Below are positions 25,305 to 33,009 of a DNA stretch of 64,000 nt, piece after piece. The notes under the pieces are model-generated. The model was not told the origin of the DNA, did not search any database, and saw only the letters and a list, made by a program, of their open reading frames with translations. The stretch lies in IMG/VR virus record IMGVR_UViG_3300028563_000012, positions 1 through 64,000 of that record. The stretch is one strand, 5' to 3'. Position 1 is the stretch's first letter; each line of letters opens with the position of its first letter. The position numbers and the translations under genes were made by a program. The DNA is from a virus.

Positions 25305-26291
25305 TCACTTCCACAGATACGGATCACAGCCCCACAACGCACGATACTCTTCAGCTCTTTCCAACATCTCATCCTGACGAGGGATGATGTTGCGAGTCTT
25401 GCGAAGCGCAACAAGCCGATCATCAGGAGTCGCACCAGGCACATGCTTCGAACCTTCTTCATCGGAGCACAGATACAAGGGGCAAGGGCTGTGTGCGTCG
25501 GATCCGTCCACGCGCCTGGAATTCTCCAGTCGGTAAAGGCAACTGCTGAATTTTCCATCATTCCCCACGCAAGGCGGGTGAACGATTTTGCGAAACATCG
25601 GGTGCACCTTTTCGGCAAGCTCGTTCACGATGCCGGTAATGATCGGGCCCCAAAGCCCCATCTGAAGGATGTAGCAACCGCGCTTCCCCAAGATGTGGAG
25701 CAAGGCTTGAAGCGTCAACTTCCAGCTGATGCGGTGTTGGGCGCCGAGCGGGATGAGGTCACGCGCATCTTCCATGGGCACCCCGGCTGCCACCAAATCC
25801 TTGTAGGCATCTTGGATAAGGTGCATGGTTGACACGAATCGATTCACAGCAAGGAATGAATCACCATCCGGACGCTTGCATGTTTTCCCCTTCAGCGTCT
25901 CGGGCACGCGATACATCCCGCGATCCGCAAACGTGCTCATGTCCTGGATGCGCATCGATTGCGACCACCAGGTTGACGTGGCAATGTCCGGAATGGTATC
26001 CACGCCATAGTTGTCGCCAGCGCGGGCGCCAATTCGATGTCGTACCATTTGCTCCCGGAACGAGACACTGACGCCCTCCAGCATGAAGGTGAACTCAATG
26101 TCTTCTCCCACGGGGATTTGCTGCCGGATGACTTGCCAAAACAGCTCTTCCAGCTTGGAATGCGGCACGGTGTCGCGGACTTCCTTGATGGACAACGGCA
26201 CCGGGCCGTCAACTTTGCTGGCTTCCCAGAGCAGCCAGACGGTTGCCAACGGATCGGGCGTAGACGAAACAAGCGTGACTTTCGGTTTCAT
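25305..26291 (-). CDS. thyX: Divergent ThyX-like flavin-dependent thymidylate synthase
   Basis: A 328-residue protein. REQMVRHRIGAR (Arg84-His-Arg86) matches the start of the ThyX signature RHR-x-x-S; the following Ser-x-Arg part (WWSQSMRIQDM) comes about 18 residues late, so the signature loop carries an insertion. A later PLGAQHRISWKLTLQALLHI and LGKRGCYILQMGLW fit the ThyX flavin and dUMP-binding helices, but the usual Glu-Ile-Arg is changed. The last 90 residues add Cys residues (HPPCVGNDGKFSSC, HSPCPLYLC), resembling a metal site. ThyX methylates dUMP using FAD and methylene-folate; the changes suggest a different one-carbon product or substrate. Confidence 0.72.
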   Translation of the reverse strand: MKPKVTLVSSTPDPLATVWLLWEASKVDGPVPLSIKEVRDTVPHSKLEELFWQVIRQQIPVGEDIEFTFMLEGVSVSFREQMVRHRIGARAGDNYGVDTIPDIATSTWWSQSMRIQDMSTFADRGMYRVPETLKGKTCKRPDGDSFLAVNRFVSTMHLIQDAYKDLVAAGVPMEDARDLIPLGAQHRISWKLTLQALLHILGKRGCYILQMGLWGPIITGIVNELAEKVHPMFRKIVHPPCVGNDGKFSSCLYRLENSRRVDGSDAHSPCPLYLCSDEEGSKHVPGATPDDRLVALRKTRNIIPRQDEMLERAEEYRALWGCDPYLWK

Positions 26292-26309
26292 GGCATTGGA
26301 CCTTTCAGT

Positions 26310-27239
26310 TCATATATTTGCCAACGCTGCTTTGATGTCGTCCCAATTGCGACACCCAAGTACGTTGGCATGTTTGAAGTTCTCTATGTCATCCCACCCC
26401 GGCAGTTTCAACACCTTCACACCGATGGCTGCCAATTCGGATGCATATTTGTGCCGATCCTCGATCATCGCGATGATTCGAGCAGGTTGCATCTGACGGA
26501 CGGCATCGGCCTTGTCGTTGGTGAAAATGATATGATCTTGACCCAATCCTACCTTGTCACACCATTCCATGGTGTCTGCGTACACGCGGGTGTGCCGGCG
26601 GTACGGTCTTGACGTCACCATGATGAGGCGCCGATCCCTAACAGCATGGGCGCAATATTCATGAGTTCGGCCGCGCCATCTCGAAAGCGTGTTGACGGCA
26701 CCAGAAATGGTCCCAAGCGTCAGGAATCCACCCTCAGCATAGAAGCGCTCTTTGGCCTTTTCTTGTTCCAAGGAGCCTTCGGGCGCGCCGTTGATGTCGA
26801 TGCCGCGAGCAGCAGTCCAAGCCGGAAAGCCATGCGCCCAATCAGCCACGCAATCGTCCAAGTCGCAGAGCAACACGTCAACATCGCGCAAGCTGTCACA
26901 TTGCGCCTTCCATTTGGCGTCAACCACCATGGTCTTGCGATTGAACTCAACCAACATCATCTCGGGTGTCACCCCGTGCAATGCCATCAGCGCAACGAGG
27001 TATTTCATCACGTCAATGCCGTCTTCCGCAACGGCGGCAGGGTGACGCTTGACAGCCTTCATGATGATGTGATACTTGTCGATGTCCAAGCGCTTTTGAA
27101 GCTCGCCAAGCTCCTCATACATCCCAAGGATCAGTTCCTTGGTCAGCGCGCTCTTATCATCGTCTGACAATCCTTCCCATGAATGCCAGAGAGATTGCTG
27201 CTCAATTTGCCGCCGCCATATTTTTTCCAAGTCTCCCAC
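26310..27239 (-). CDS. MazG-like dNTP pyrophosphatase fused to HAD phosphatase
   Basis: A 309-residue two-domain protein. Residues about 1-105 are helical with YEELGELQKRL and EDGIDVMKYLVAL, the metal-binding Glu/Asp pattern of MazG/dUTPase-like pyrophosphohydrolases. Residues about 118-309 have HAD motifs: LLCDLDDCVADW (nucleophile Asp), MVTSRPYRR and IEDRHKYASELAAIGVKVL, like 5-prime nucleotidases. A fused enzyme could convert a dNTP to dNMP and then to nucleoside. GTG at 27239 is the only start before the MazG helix. Removal of a canonical dNTP from the pool is a plausible job. Confidence 0.75.
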   Translation of the reverse strand: MGDLEKIWRRQIEQQSLWHSWEGLSDDDKSALTKELILGMYEELGELQKRLDIDKYHIIMKAVKRHPAAVAEDGIDVMKYLVALMALHGVTPEMMLVEFNRKTMVVDAKWKAQCDSLRDVDVLLCDLDDCVADWAHGFPAWTAARGIDINGAPEGSLEQEKAKERFYAEGGFLTLGTISGAVNTLSRWRGRTHEYCAHAVRDRRLIMVTSRPYRRHTRVYADTMEWCDKVGLGQDHIIFTNDKADAVRQMQPARIIAMIEDRHKYASELAAIGVKVLKLPGWDDIENFKHANVLGCRNWDDIKAALANI

Positions 27240-27327
27240 GTCTTACGACTCCATTTCTATTGCCTTTCAACGCGTCACTTAGCGCTCGACGGTGCTCATC
27301 ATAGAACTTGTCAGAAGCGTTGATCAT
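27202..27327 (-). CDS. Possible 41-aa protein bridging two genes
   Basis: A short ORF (MINASDKFYDEHRRALSDAL...) beginning inside the end of the FAD-protein gene and ending inside the start of the MazG-HAD gene. It fills what would otherwise be a 71-base gap. The N-terminal half looks like a charged helix. There is no clear ribosome binding site, so support is positional only. Confidence 0.35.
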   Translation of the reverse strand: MINASDKFYDEHRRALSDALKGNRNGVVRRGRLGKNMAAAN

Positions 27328-28312
27328 GTGCCCACTGAATCATCTTTGTCAATGACTTTTCGGCAGTGGAGCGCGGATCCCATTCGGCGAAGCGTCCAAG
27401 CATGAGCCAGTTCTTCGGCAACACCAATGGGCCGGGCAACGGTTTGAGGTGCCCATTCAACACCCTTGGCTCTGACAATGTCTCCTGTACAAACATGTCG
27501 CGATCGGAACGATGCGAAAGCAGCGGCATCAAATCATCGGTGTCGAGTGGCTTGGGCGCATCGGGCTTGCCCCAAGGGATCTCAAGTTGGGCCGTGGTCG
27601 GACTCGTCTTGGTGATCCGTGACACGGTCGAAGCCAGCGGCGTGTACAGGTAATCCCACCACATGTCGGTTTGGATGCCGCTAACGTCCACAATGCTGAG
27701 CTTGTTGCAAGACGTGTCCGGGATGCCCGATTGGACGGTGAAAGGCACAATCTTCCTGAGAACGGGCAGCGGCAGCGTGTTGATCAAGAAATCATAAGGC
27801 ACATTTCGATCATGGACCGTGACGCTTTTGGCATCAACCCGTCGCACCCGAGCGAAGGTGTGAACCTTGCAAGACTCCTCGGCTTGTTTTGCCAGAGCAG
27901 CAACCACGACCGCATTATCACACCGAGCCGACCAATTGTGCTTCGACCCAGGATCATTCATGCAGTCGGCACGAAACCCTTCCAGTGATTTCCTCGTTTT
28001 CTTCCAGTGTGCCGTCTGAATCTGCAACCGATCCAAGGTGCTCATCCCCATGAGACACTCCGGATGGCTCTTTGCAACTCCGTCAATGTAAATGGCCCCA
28101 CGCGGCAGATGGAAACTGTAATGGATCCCCAAAGCGTCCAACATGTCTGACGCGTCCTTGGTCGCCCGCAGGTACTTCAGACCACCAGCCGCGAACGTTC
28201 CGCCCAATTTGTCGCCGGCCTCAATCAGCGTGACATCGACTCCGCCCTTGTTTTTCAAGACATGGGCCGCAATCAAGCCCGAGATCCCGCCACCCAAAAT
28301 TACAACTCTCAT
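27311..28312 (-). CDS. FAD-dependent amine-oxidase-like oxidoreductase
   Basis: A 333-residue flavoprotein. The start is set at the ATG 28312 because MRVVILGGGISGLIAA begins the Rossmann dinucleotide-binding motif and this ATG overlaps the upstream stop (ATGA). An Ala/Gly loop (GGTFAAGGLKYLRAT) follows. The C-terminal WLMLGRFAEWDPR resembles the second FAD-contact motif of amine oxidase/UDP-galactopyranose mutase-type proteins. Expected chemistry is oxidation of an amine or rearrangement using FAD; the substrate is unknown. Flavin amine oxidases occur in known thymine-hypermodification clusters, which makes its place next to the PLP enzyme and ThyX notable. Confidence 0.75.
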   Translation of the reverse strand: MRVVILGGGISGLIAAHVLKNKGGVDVTLIEAGDKLGGTFAAGGLKYLRATKDASDMLDALGIHYSFHLPRGAIYIDGVAKSHPECLMGMSTLDRLQIQTAHWKKTRKSLEGFRADCMNDPGSKHNWSARCDNAVVVAALAKQAEESCKVHTFARVRRVDAKSVTVHDRNVPYDFLINTLPLPVLRKIVPFTVQSGIPDTSCNKLSIVDVSGIQTDMWWDYLYTPLASTVSRITKTSPTTAQLEIPWGKPDAPKPLDTDDLMPLLSHRSDRDMFVQETLSEPRVLNGHLKPLPGPLVLPKNWLMLGRFAEWDPRSTAEKSLTKMIQWAHDQRF

Positions 28313-29349
28313 CGTGGCGCCTTTGCCAAATGACACATGATGGCGCGAATGTTGTCCATGCGAAGTTGCCCCGGAATGACATCGTTGACGCAACACTTGA
28401 ATGCCCCGTCGTTCCAAACGACGATGTCTGCCTTGACAATGCTTTGCAGCAAAGGATCTTCCTTCAGCATCGGCAATTGCACACGAAATCCCGGATCCCG
28501 AGTCCTGATGCGCCAGGATGCAAGCGGGCGACGCTTGGCGCCCGCGGCGATGGATTGATACACAGTCACGTAATCGGACTTGGTGGTGCGATCAATCATG
28601 TACAACTCACCGGGCGATGCTGAGTTTGCATCATGCGCAACCCCAACGTCGCAGAGCTTGGCCACCTCGACCATGATTGTTGCGACTTGTTTCACGGCAT
28701 CCGGGAAGCGGCCTGATGTGTGCTCGACTTTCAGTGTCACCGGCACTGCTTTGGCCTTCGTCTTTGGCGTTTGCTTGGCCGTCTTTTGCGCCAATAAGCG
28801 CTCTGTGAGTTGAACGATTTGCTCGGGTGACTTGCTCTTCAACATGTCTTGTTGGTTGCGATTGGTTGCCTCTGCGACCATTCGCAAAGCCGAGCAGCGT
28901 GAAAGCCAAGCGCAAGCAGGCTCCGTCAATTTCGTAGTCGGATTCACCCCGCCGATGCAAACATGATCAGGCTCGTTGAACCCGAGGCAAGGCGGAATAT
29001 CAACGTTGCTAGGCTGTTGCGCCTCAGACAACCCGGCAACCAAATCCAGGTACCAAGGAACGATCTTGGATAGATGCCCCACGGATGACGTGCTTTGCTT
29101 TAGCTTGCCAGTCGTTGCGTCGAATTGCCCCAAGATCACGACTGTGAAGTGCTGGCCACGCTTCAAATCCGACAAAAACACAACACTTCCCCAATCGTAC
29201 TCCTCAATGCATCTGCGCCATTCGATGGACTGCTGCCAATACAACGGGCTGGCATGAAACCCGTGTTTTGGAGAAGGATCCAAGCTGTGTTGCGCTATCA
29301 CATTGCGGACAAACGCCGCATCCATCTCATTCGGGTTGCTGTATACCAT
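28309..29349 (-). CDS. Unknown protein with central Cys cluster
   Basis: A 346-residue alpha/beta protein not recognised. A central block (CLGFNEPDHVC ... ACAWLSRC) has four Cys residues in an order like the C-terminal Cys cluster of the putative SSB (CFG...D...C...C). Flanking regions are beta-rich (DWGSVVFLSDLKRG, HFTVVILGQF), and the second half has helices then strands (GELYMIDRTTKSDYVTVYQS). It is translationally coupled to the FAD gene, so a linked role is likely. It does not look like a known DNA glycosylase or transferase. Confidence 0.6.
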   Translation of the reverse strand: MVYSNPNEMDAAFVRNVIAQHSLDPSPKHGFHASPLYWQQSIEWRRCIEEYDWGSVVFLSDLKRGQHFTVVILGQFDATTGKLKQSTSSVGHLSKIVPWYLDLVAGLSEAQQPSNVDIPPCLGFNEPDHVCIGGVNPTTKLTEPACAWLSRCSALRMVAEATNRNQQDMLKSKSPEQIVQLTERLLAQKTAKQTPKTKAKAVPVTLKVEHTSGRFPDAVKQVATIMVEVAKLCDVGVAHDANSASPGELYMIDRTTKSDYVTVYQSIAAGAKRRPLASWRIRTRDPGFRVQLPMLKEDPLLQSIVKADIVVWNDGAFKCCVNDVIPGQLRMDNIRAIMCHLAKAPR

Positions 29350-30085
29350 GGGTGTCTTCAGCGGATTTATTTGCGTTTTGCGTTTTGGTGAATTGCTTCA
29401 GCTCAAGCAATGCCGCGTTGGCCCGCTTATTTGTCCATTCTTGGTGTCGAGCTATGGCTGTGTGGGTAATCCTTCCCCATTGGCCTGTGAGATTGCGCGC
29501 AAGCACAGCCAGTTGCGGCGGCTTGGAAAGCATCAGCTGCGCAACAACTTTGCCATCCGGGGAAAGCGTGGCCTTATTCATGGCACGACGCATCGCGATC
29601 TCAGACAGCTGTGAGCCTCTGTGTGTTCCGTCCTCAGCCTCCAGCATGGCAATTTCTGGATTCTCGTTCTCCCAACTGGTGGACTCCTCCACACGGTTGT
29701 CCATTTCCACATGCATGCACGGTCGTTTCACCCACCGTTCATTAATGTGCGTAATCTTGCCGCAATCGTATTGAGCAACTTTCTCAATGACTTCGATGTG
29801 CGGGGTGCGACGCTGGGCCAAACATTCGGCCGCAACCATCGCCAACGCGTTGTACACCAAGTGGTGCACGTATCCCATGAGACTACCGCGGCCGCTGTTG
29901 TAAGTATCCACCGCGTAAGCAGCAGCCAGCCGGGCCTCCTGTGCTAAGTCATCCGGCGGCATCGATTGCAGTCTGAACTTGCGCACGTGACGCTGGACCA
30001 CAACCTCAATTTCTGCCACTTTTTGTGAGTACAAAAGCTTGCCTTGCGGCGATGATTGCCAACCCTGTGGGATGTAATTTGCCAT
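29327..30085 (-). CDS. Sigma-factor-like protein
   Basis: A 252-residue protein. Residues about 44-90 (PDDLAQEARLAAAYAVDTYN, RGSLMGYVHHLVYNAL) fit region 2 of sigma-70-type factors (DL-x-Q-E...A...Y/D...G...F-x-Y). Region 4 is not obvious, although a helical C-terminal part (QLAVLARNLTGQWGRITHTA) could be a helix-turn-helix. Phages such as SPO1 and T4 use encoded sigma factors to redirect host RNA polymerase to middle or late genes. It overlaps the next gene by 23 bases. Confidence 0.6.
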   Translation of the reverse strand: MANYIPQGWQSSPQGKLLYSQKVAEIEVVVQRHVRKFRLQSMPPDDLAQEARLAAAYAVDTYNSGRGSLMGYVHHLVYNALAMVAAECLAQRRTPHIEVIEKVAQYDCGKITHINERWVKRPCMHVEMDNRVEESTSWENENPEIAMLEAEDGTHRGSQLSEIAMRRAMNKATLSPDGKVVAQLMLSKPPQLAVLARNLTGQWGRITHTAIARHQEWTNKRANAALLELKQFTKTQNANKSAEDTHGIQQPE

Positions 30086-30094
30086 GATTGCCTG

Positions 30095-30853
30095 CTATTC
30101 TCCTTGCGGTTTTGCAGCCGCCTTGCGGGTGTCTGATTTGCATTTCGAACAAAGGTTGCGCCATTTCACCTCACCAGTCTTGGCGAAGCGGCGGTGCTCA
30201 CGCAGCTGGCGCTCGTAACCGTCCCGAGCGCATTTCATCGAAGTCTTGCACCCGTCGCAGAACGTCTCAAACAAACCACCGATCGGGTTGCCAGCCGTGA
30301 ATGCTTGTGACTCCTCGGCTGTGAGCGCTTTCATGCCGCGAAAATGGCGCCCAACGTAGCCTGCGCCCTTTGGGGTAAGCACCAATGGAGACTCGGCCTT
30401 GTCCACTACGATATAGGTGCCACCCGCCTTGCGATAGCCGCAACCGCGTTGCCCCTCGCCTGCCACGGATCCGACGGCCTTGGTATCAGGACGCAACTCC
30501 AATTCTGCCAGCAAATCAGCCTGGAATTCAGCAGTCCCTGGTGGCACGATGTATTCGATGCGTGACGGTACAAAGTAGCCAAAAACCGGTGATGCCGAGT
30601 CGCCGCCCTTCGTTCCGCTGTGCGCCAAAAACACCCGCGACTTGCCCGTCACCAGGCCAACCGGAACTTGGTGCGATGGCATGCGACGGCTGATCCCGAG
30701 TCGCGCTGCCTCATCGATGAAGTCTTGCGGCGTTGGGTAGAAATTCGACCCGATGAAGATCAGGTAGTCAACAACGGCCACCCTTTCAAAGGCAAATTCC
30801 TGTTGATTCAGAGCAACTTGACCAGCGGGCTTGGGGTTTACCGCGCTATCCAT
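30095..30853 (-). CDS. Conserved phage-type protein with C-terminal Cys pairs
   Basis: A 252-residue protein. VVDYLIFIGSNFYPTPQDFI followed by EAARLGISRRMP is a pattern seen in uncharacterised phage proteins (from memory). The middle is Gly-rich (EGQRGCGYRKAGG). The end has FCDGCKTSMKC and LCSKCKSDTRK, giving likely zinc sites. GGAGAG precedes the ATG, and a sigma-70-like promoter lies about 40 bases upstream. Function unknown. Confidence 0.65.
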   Translation of the reverse strand: MDSAVNPKPAGQVALNQQEFAFERVAVVDYLIFIGSNFYPTPQDFIDEAARLGISRRMPSHQVPVGLVTGKSRVFLAHSGTKGGDSASPVFGYFVPSRIEYIVPPGTAEFQADLLAELELRPDTKAVGSVAGEGQRGCGYRKAGGTYIVVDKAESPLVLTPKGAGYVGRHFRGMKALTAEESQAFTAGNPIGGLFETFCDGCKTSMKCARDGYERQLREHRRFAKTGEVKWRNLCSKCKSDTRKAAAKPQGE

Positions 30854-30889
30854 GGCACTCTCCAGTTCAGTTGTGTGTTGGGGTTTCGT

Positions 30890-30918
30890 ATTATCGGGGT
30901 GTGAAACGTTCCCGGCAA
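30890..30918 (-). promoter_or_regulatory. Putative sigma-70-like promoter
   Basis: On the minus strand: -35 TTGCCG (30913-30918), spacer of 17 bases, -10 GATAAT (30890-30895), followed by the ATG of the gene at 30853. It matches the consensus at 4 of 6 and 5 of 6 positions with optimal spacing. It would start transcription of the sigma-like and nucleotide-metabolism block. It lies just after a hairpin that separates it from the upstream gene. Confidence 0.5.
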
Positions 30919-30969
30919 GTAACTTTTATTGCGGCGCGTATTTACGTATATCCACCTATATCAACCTAC

Positions 30970-30995
30970 CTTGGGTTACCAGTTGGAAACCCAAG
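30970..30995 (-). terminator. Intergenic hairpin, terminator-like
   Basis: A perfect 8-bp stem, CTTGGGTT (30970-30977) with AACCCAAG (30988-30995), around a 10-base loop that can itself pair CC with GG. It sits nine bases after the stop of the gene ending at 31005 in the direction of transcription, just before the promoter at 30890-30918. There is no T-run, so it may be weak or act as an mRNA end stabiliser. Confidence 0.45.
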
Positions 30996-31004
30996 ACCTT
31001 GCTC

Positions 31005-31436
31005 CTAATCGATCAAACGGTCGATCAATCGGCCCATGGCCCTGCGGGCAGCCTGGATGCCTGATTGCACATCGCCAACGTCGGCGATGCGATGAAGCTC
31101 CTTGATCGGCGCATCCTGGATGAGCGCCGTGTCAATATTCTCAATGGCGCCCATGGCCTCGTCCAATGCCAAACGAAGCGCCTGGATGCTGAGTTCAACT
31201 TTGGTGGATGCCGGTTCTTCGACAATGACCTTGCTTTCGCGGTAGTTCATGCGCGCCGTGATGCCCTTGCCCTTGAGAAAACGGATGTAATCCGCATCCT
31301 CGCGATCCGAGTCCAAGGGGTGCTTGCGCGGGATGAAACCAAGCTCTTTGCACCCTTGCGACAAGTCGGAGTAGAGCATGGTGTAAACCTTGACTGATTT
31401 CTTGGATTGCGATGTCGTTGCCATGTTATTGCTCAC
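31005..31436 (-). CDS. Hypothetical protein, 143 aa
   Basis: A helical protein with a basic N-terminus and a C-terminal repeat-like helix (AARRAMGRLIDRLID). The GTG at 31436 overlaps the upstream TGA (GTGA); an ATG at 31424 is an alternative. The upstream neighbour is a similarly small helical protein. No family recognised. Confidence 0.6.
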   Translation of the reverse strand: MSNNMATTSQSKKSVKVYTMLYSDLSQGCKELGFIPRKHPLDSDREDADYIRFLKGKGITARMNYRESKVIVEEPASTKVELSIQALRLALDEAMGAIENIDTALIQDAPIKELHRIADVGDVQSGIQAARRAMGRLIDRLID

Positions 31437-31621
31437 CCGTGCAACAAGCGTTCCCGAAGCGTTTCCAATTCAACCGCCAACGCGAGTGCGTGGGTGCGCG
31501 CTTCCCTGAAAGCCTCCTCGAACTGCCCGCGGGTCTGTGCCGCGAACAACTCGGTGCGAGCTTGCCCGAGAGACGTCAATGCGCTTTCAACAGCCTGAAG
31601 TTGTTCCGTTTGCGTTGCCAT
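31433..31621 (-). CDS. Small helical protein, 62 aa
   Basis: Almost entirely helical with heptad-like spacing (MATQTEQLQAVESAL... LALAVELETLRERLL). It is the first gene after the 201-bp repeat copy at 31631-31831 in the direction of transcription. Possibly an oligomeric structural or regulatory miniprotein. Function unknown. Confidence 0.55.
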   Translation of the reverse strand: MATQTEQLQAVESALTSLGQARTELFAAQTRGQFEEAFREARTHALALAVELETLRERLLHG

Positions 31622-31630
31622 GTAGAGACT

Positions 31631-31831
31631 CTTATGCGAGAATCAGGCCGAAATGATGAAGTGGGATTTATGGCACTTAGCATGGCAATAATGCTATCAG
31701 CTACGAAAACTTTACGTGGCTGTTTGCCATCAGTGTTGGCAAAGATGCGCTTCGCGCATGAAATGCCAAAGGAATTGGCAAAGCGCCGTAAAACGTCGCC
31801 ATCTCGTCAAAGCGACGAAAAACGGCGGTCA
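31631..31831 (-). repeat. 201-bp duplicated structured block, copy A
   Basis: Matches 33632-33832 at 199 of 201 positions. Read on the minus strand it begins exactly at the TGA stop of the gene at 31829 and ends ten bases before the next gene. It can fold: nested stems 31784-31789 with 31822-31827 and 31794-31799 with 31812-31817, and a separate stem 31745-31750 with 31754-31759. One minus-strand frame is open for about 58 codons but has no good start. A structured 3-prime UTR RNA, a mobile fragment or a recombination scar are all possible. Confidence 0.9.
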
Positions 31832-32227
31832 AGGCGATTGCGGCGGAGCGTCTGCCCCATCTGGATACCTGCTGATCAGGTAACGTGACAAGTAGTCGAG
31901 GATCGACTTGGCAATGGGGTGATCCGGATTGCCGGTCATGCCACTCGGCTCAAACTTCATGTTGAGCAAGTGCCTTGCAAGCTCGTAAAGCGGCACCCCG
32001 TGTTGAAGTGAAACGCTCATGGTTATCCCGAGCGCGTCAAGTGTCCCACGCAGCGTTGACCCAACCGAGTCGCACCGCAAGAACACTTCAGCCAACCGTT
32101 TTGGATTATCAGGAAACCCTGATGTGTGGACGTAACAACGCATCACGCCACCAGTTGTGTGTATTTTCAACAACTTGCACAACGACTCGCGCTCTTCACT
32201 GAGCTTCACCTTTTTCGGAGCATCCAT
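31829..32227 (-). CDS. Free-standing TSCPD-like domain of ribonucleotide reductase
   Basis: A 132-residue protein. FLRCDSVGSTLRGTLDALGI, then QHGVPLYELARHLL and FEPSGMTGN, plus SILDYLSRYL match the TSCPD domain found at the C-terminus of B12-dependent ribonucleotide reductases (NrdJ) and as stand-alone phage proteins. The catalytic reductase core is not in this window. The domain function is poorly known. Its stop is the first base of the 201-bp block. Confidence 0.75.
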   Translation of the reverse strand: MDAPKKVKLSEERESLCKLLKIHTTGGVMRCYVHTSGFPDNPKRLAEVFLRCDSVGSTLRGTLDALGITMSVSLQHGVPLYELARHLLNMKFEPSGMTGNPDHPIAKSILDYLSRYLISRYPDGADAPPQSP

Positions 32228-32247
32228 CAACGTGATCTATGCGATCA

Positions 32248-33009
32248 TCACCTGAGCTGTTTTGCTGCTGTTCCGAGCGCCTGGTTGCCTCCCAAATTGA
32301 CCTGGCTTCCGGCCTCCTTGCCCTTTTCGTAGGCATCTGCGTGCCATTTGGGGTGCGATGATGCAGATGATCGCAAGCCGAGTTTCTTGGACACGTTCGT
32401 GAACAAATTGTCCACCTCCGTTTGGCCTTGCTGGACGCGGATCAAGGCTGTCGAATTCCCAGCGCCCTCCAAGCCGTGGGCGATGAAATCGGTGCGTTGC
32501 TCCCGCAAGCGGTCAGAGATCACGCGGCCGGCCCCGAGCATGAAGCTGTTGCGCCAGCGCGTGGCGGCGGCTGCCAGCGGCCGCGGTATCTCGACGGCCC
32601 AACCCTCCATTGCCAAGCGCTGAACCTCGCGCTCCAAATACGCAAACATGTAGCGGAAAGTGTCAACGTTGGCTCTGCGACCGAGCACAATCAAGCGCAC
32701 AACGCGTTGCCCGGACGCCATGTCAAGCTCTTGCTGCCACCAAGAGTAACAACCAAACCCGTCCCCAACTCCGACGGCAAGCCGACCACGCCAGGCTGAT
32801 GCTTGCTTGTAGCTGAATTGGGTGTCCTCACCTTGAAGGATCTCACCGAGTCCTTGCTTGCCATCCACGCTTTCGACGTCTGCCATGGACAACTCGTGCT
32901 CTTCCATGAGACGAGCGGCCGCACTTGCGGCATTGGCAGCCTCGTTGACATTGTTAGACTTCGAAAGCGCCAACAGTTTCTTGATGCGGTCAACAATCTT
33001 GGATTCCAT
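32248..33009 (-). CDS. DUF2786-like protein
   Basis: A 253-residue protein. The N-terminal KIVDRIKKLLALSKSNNVNE followed by an Ala-rich helix and LMEEHELSMADV is characteristic of DUF2786, a family common in phages and plasmids and of unknown function. A Trp/Gly-rich middle and a C-terminal basic Gly-rich tail follow. It overlaps the upstream small gene by 20 bases. Confidence 0.75.
   Translation of the reverse strand: MESKIVDRIKKLLALSKSNNVNEAANAASAAARLMEEHELSMADVESVDGKQGLGEILQGEDTQFSYKQASAWRGRLAVGVGDGFGCYSWWQQELDMASGQRVVRLIVLGRRANVDTFRYMFAYLEREVQRLAMEGWAVEIPRPLAAAATRWRNSFMLGAGRVISDRLREQRTDFIAHGLEGAGNSTALIRVQQGQTEVDNLFTNVSKKLGLRSSASSHPKWHADAYEKGKEAGSQVNLGGNQALGTAAKQLR

Noticed and set aside
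28309-29349. Assignment as the thymine pyrophosphorylase (aGPT-PPlase) of hypermodification pathways
   Set aside because: The sequence is alpha/beta with beta-rich parts and lacks the helical DNA-glycosylase-like pattern; calling it that would be a guess.
31412-31888. 158-codon plus-strand frame across repeat copy A, with a sibling at copy B
   Set aside because: It merely reads through the duplicated block antisense to the operon; the flanking parts outside the block are unrelated between the two copies.
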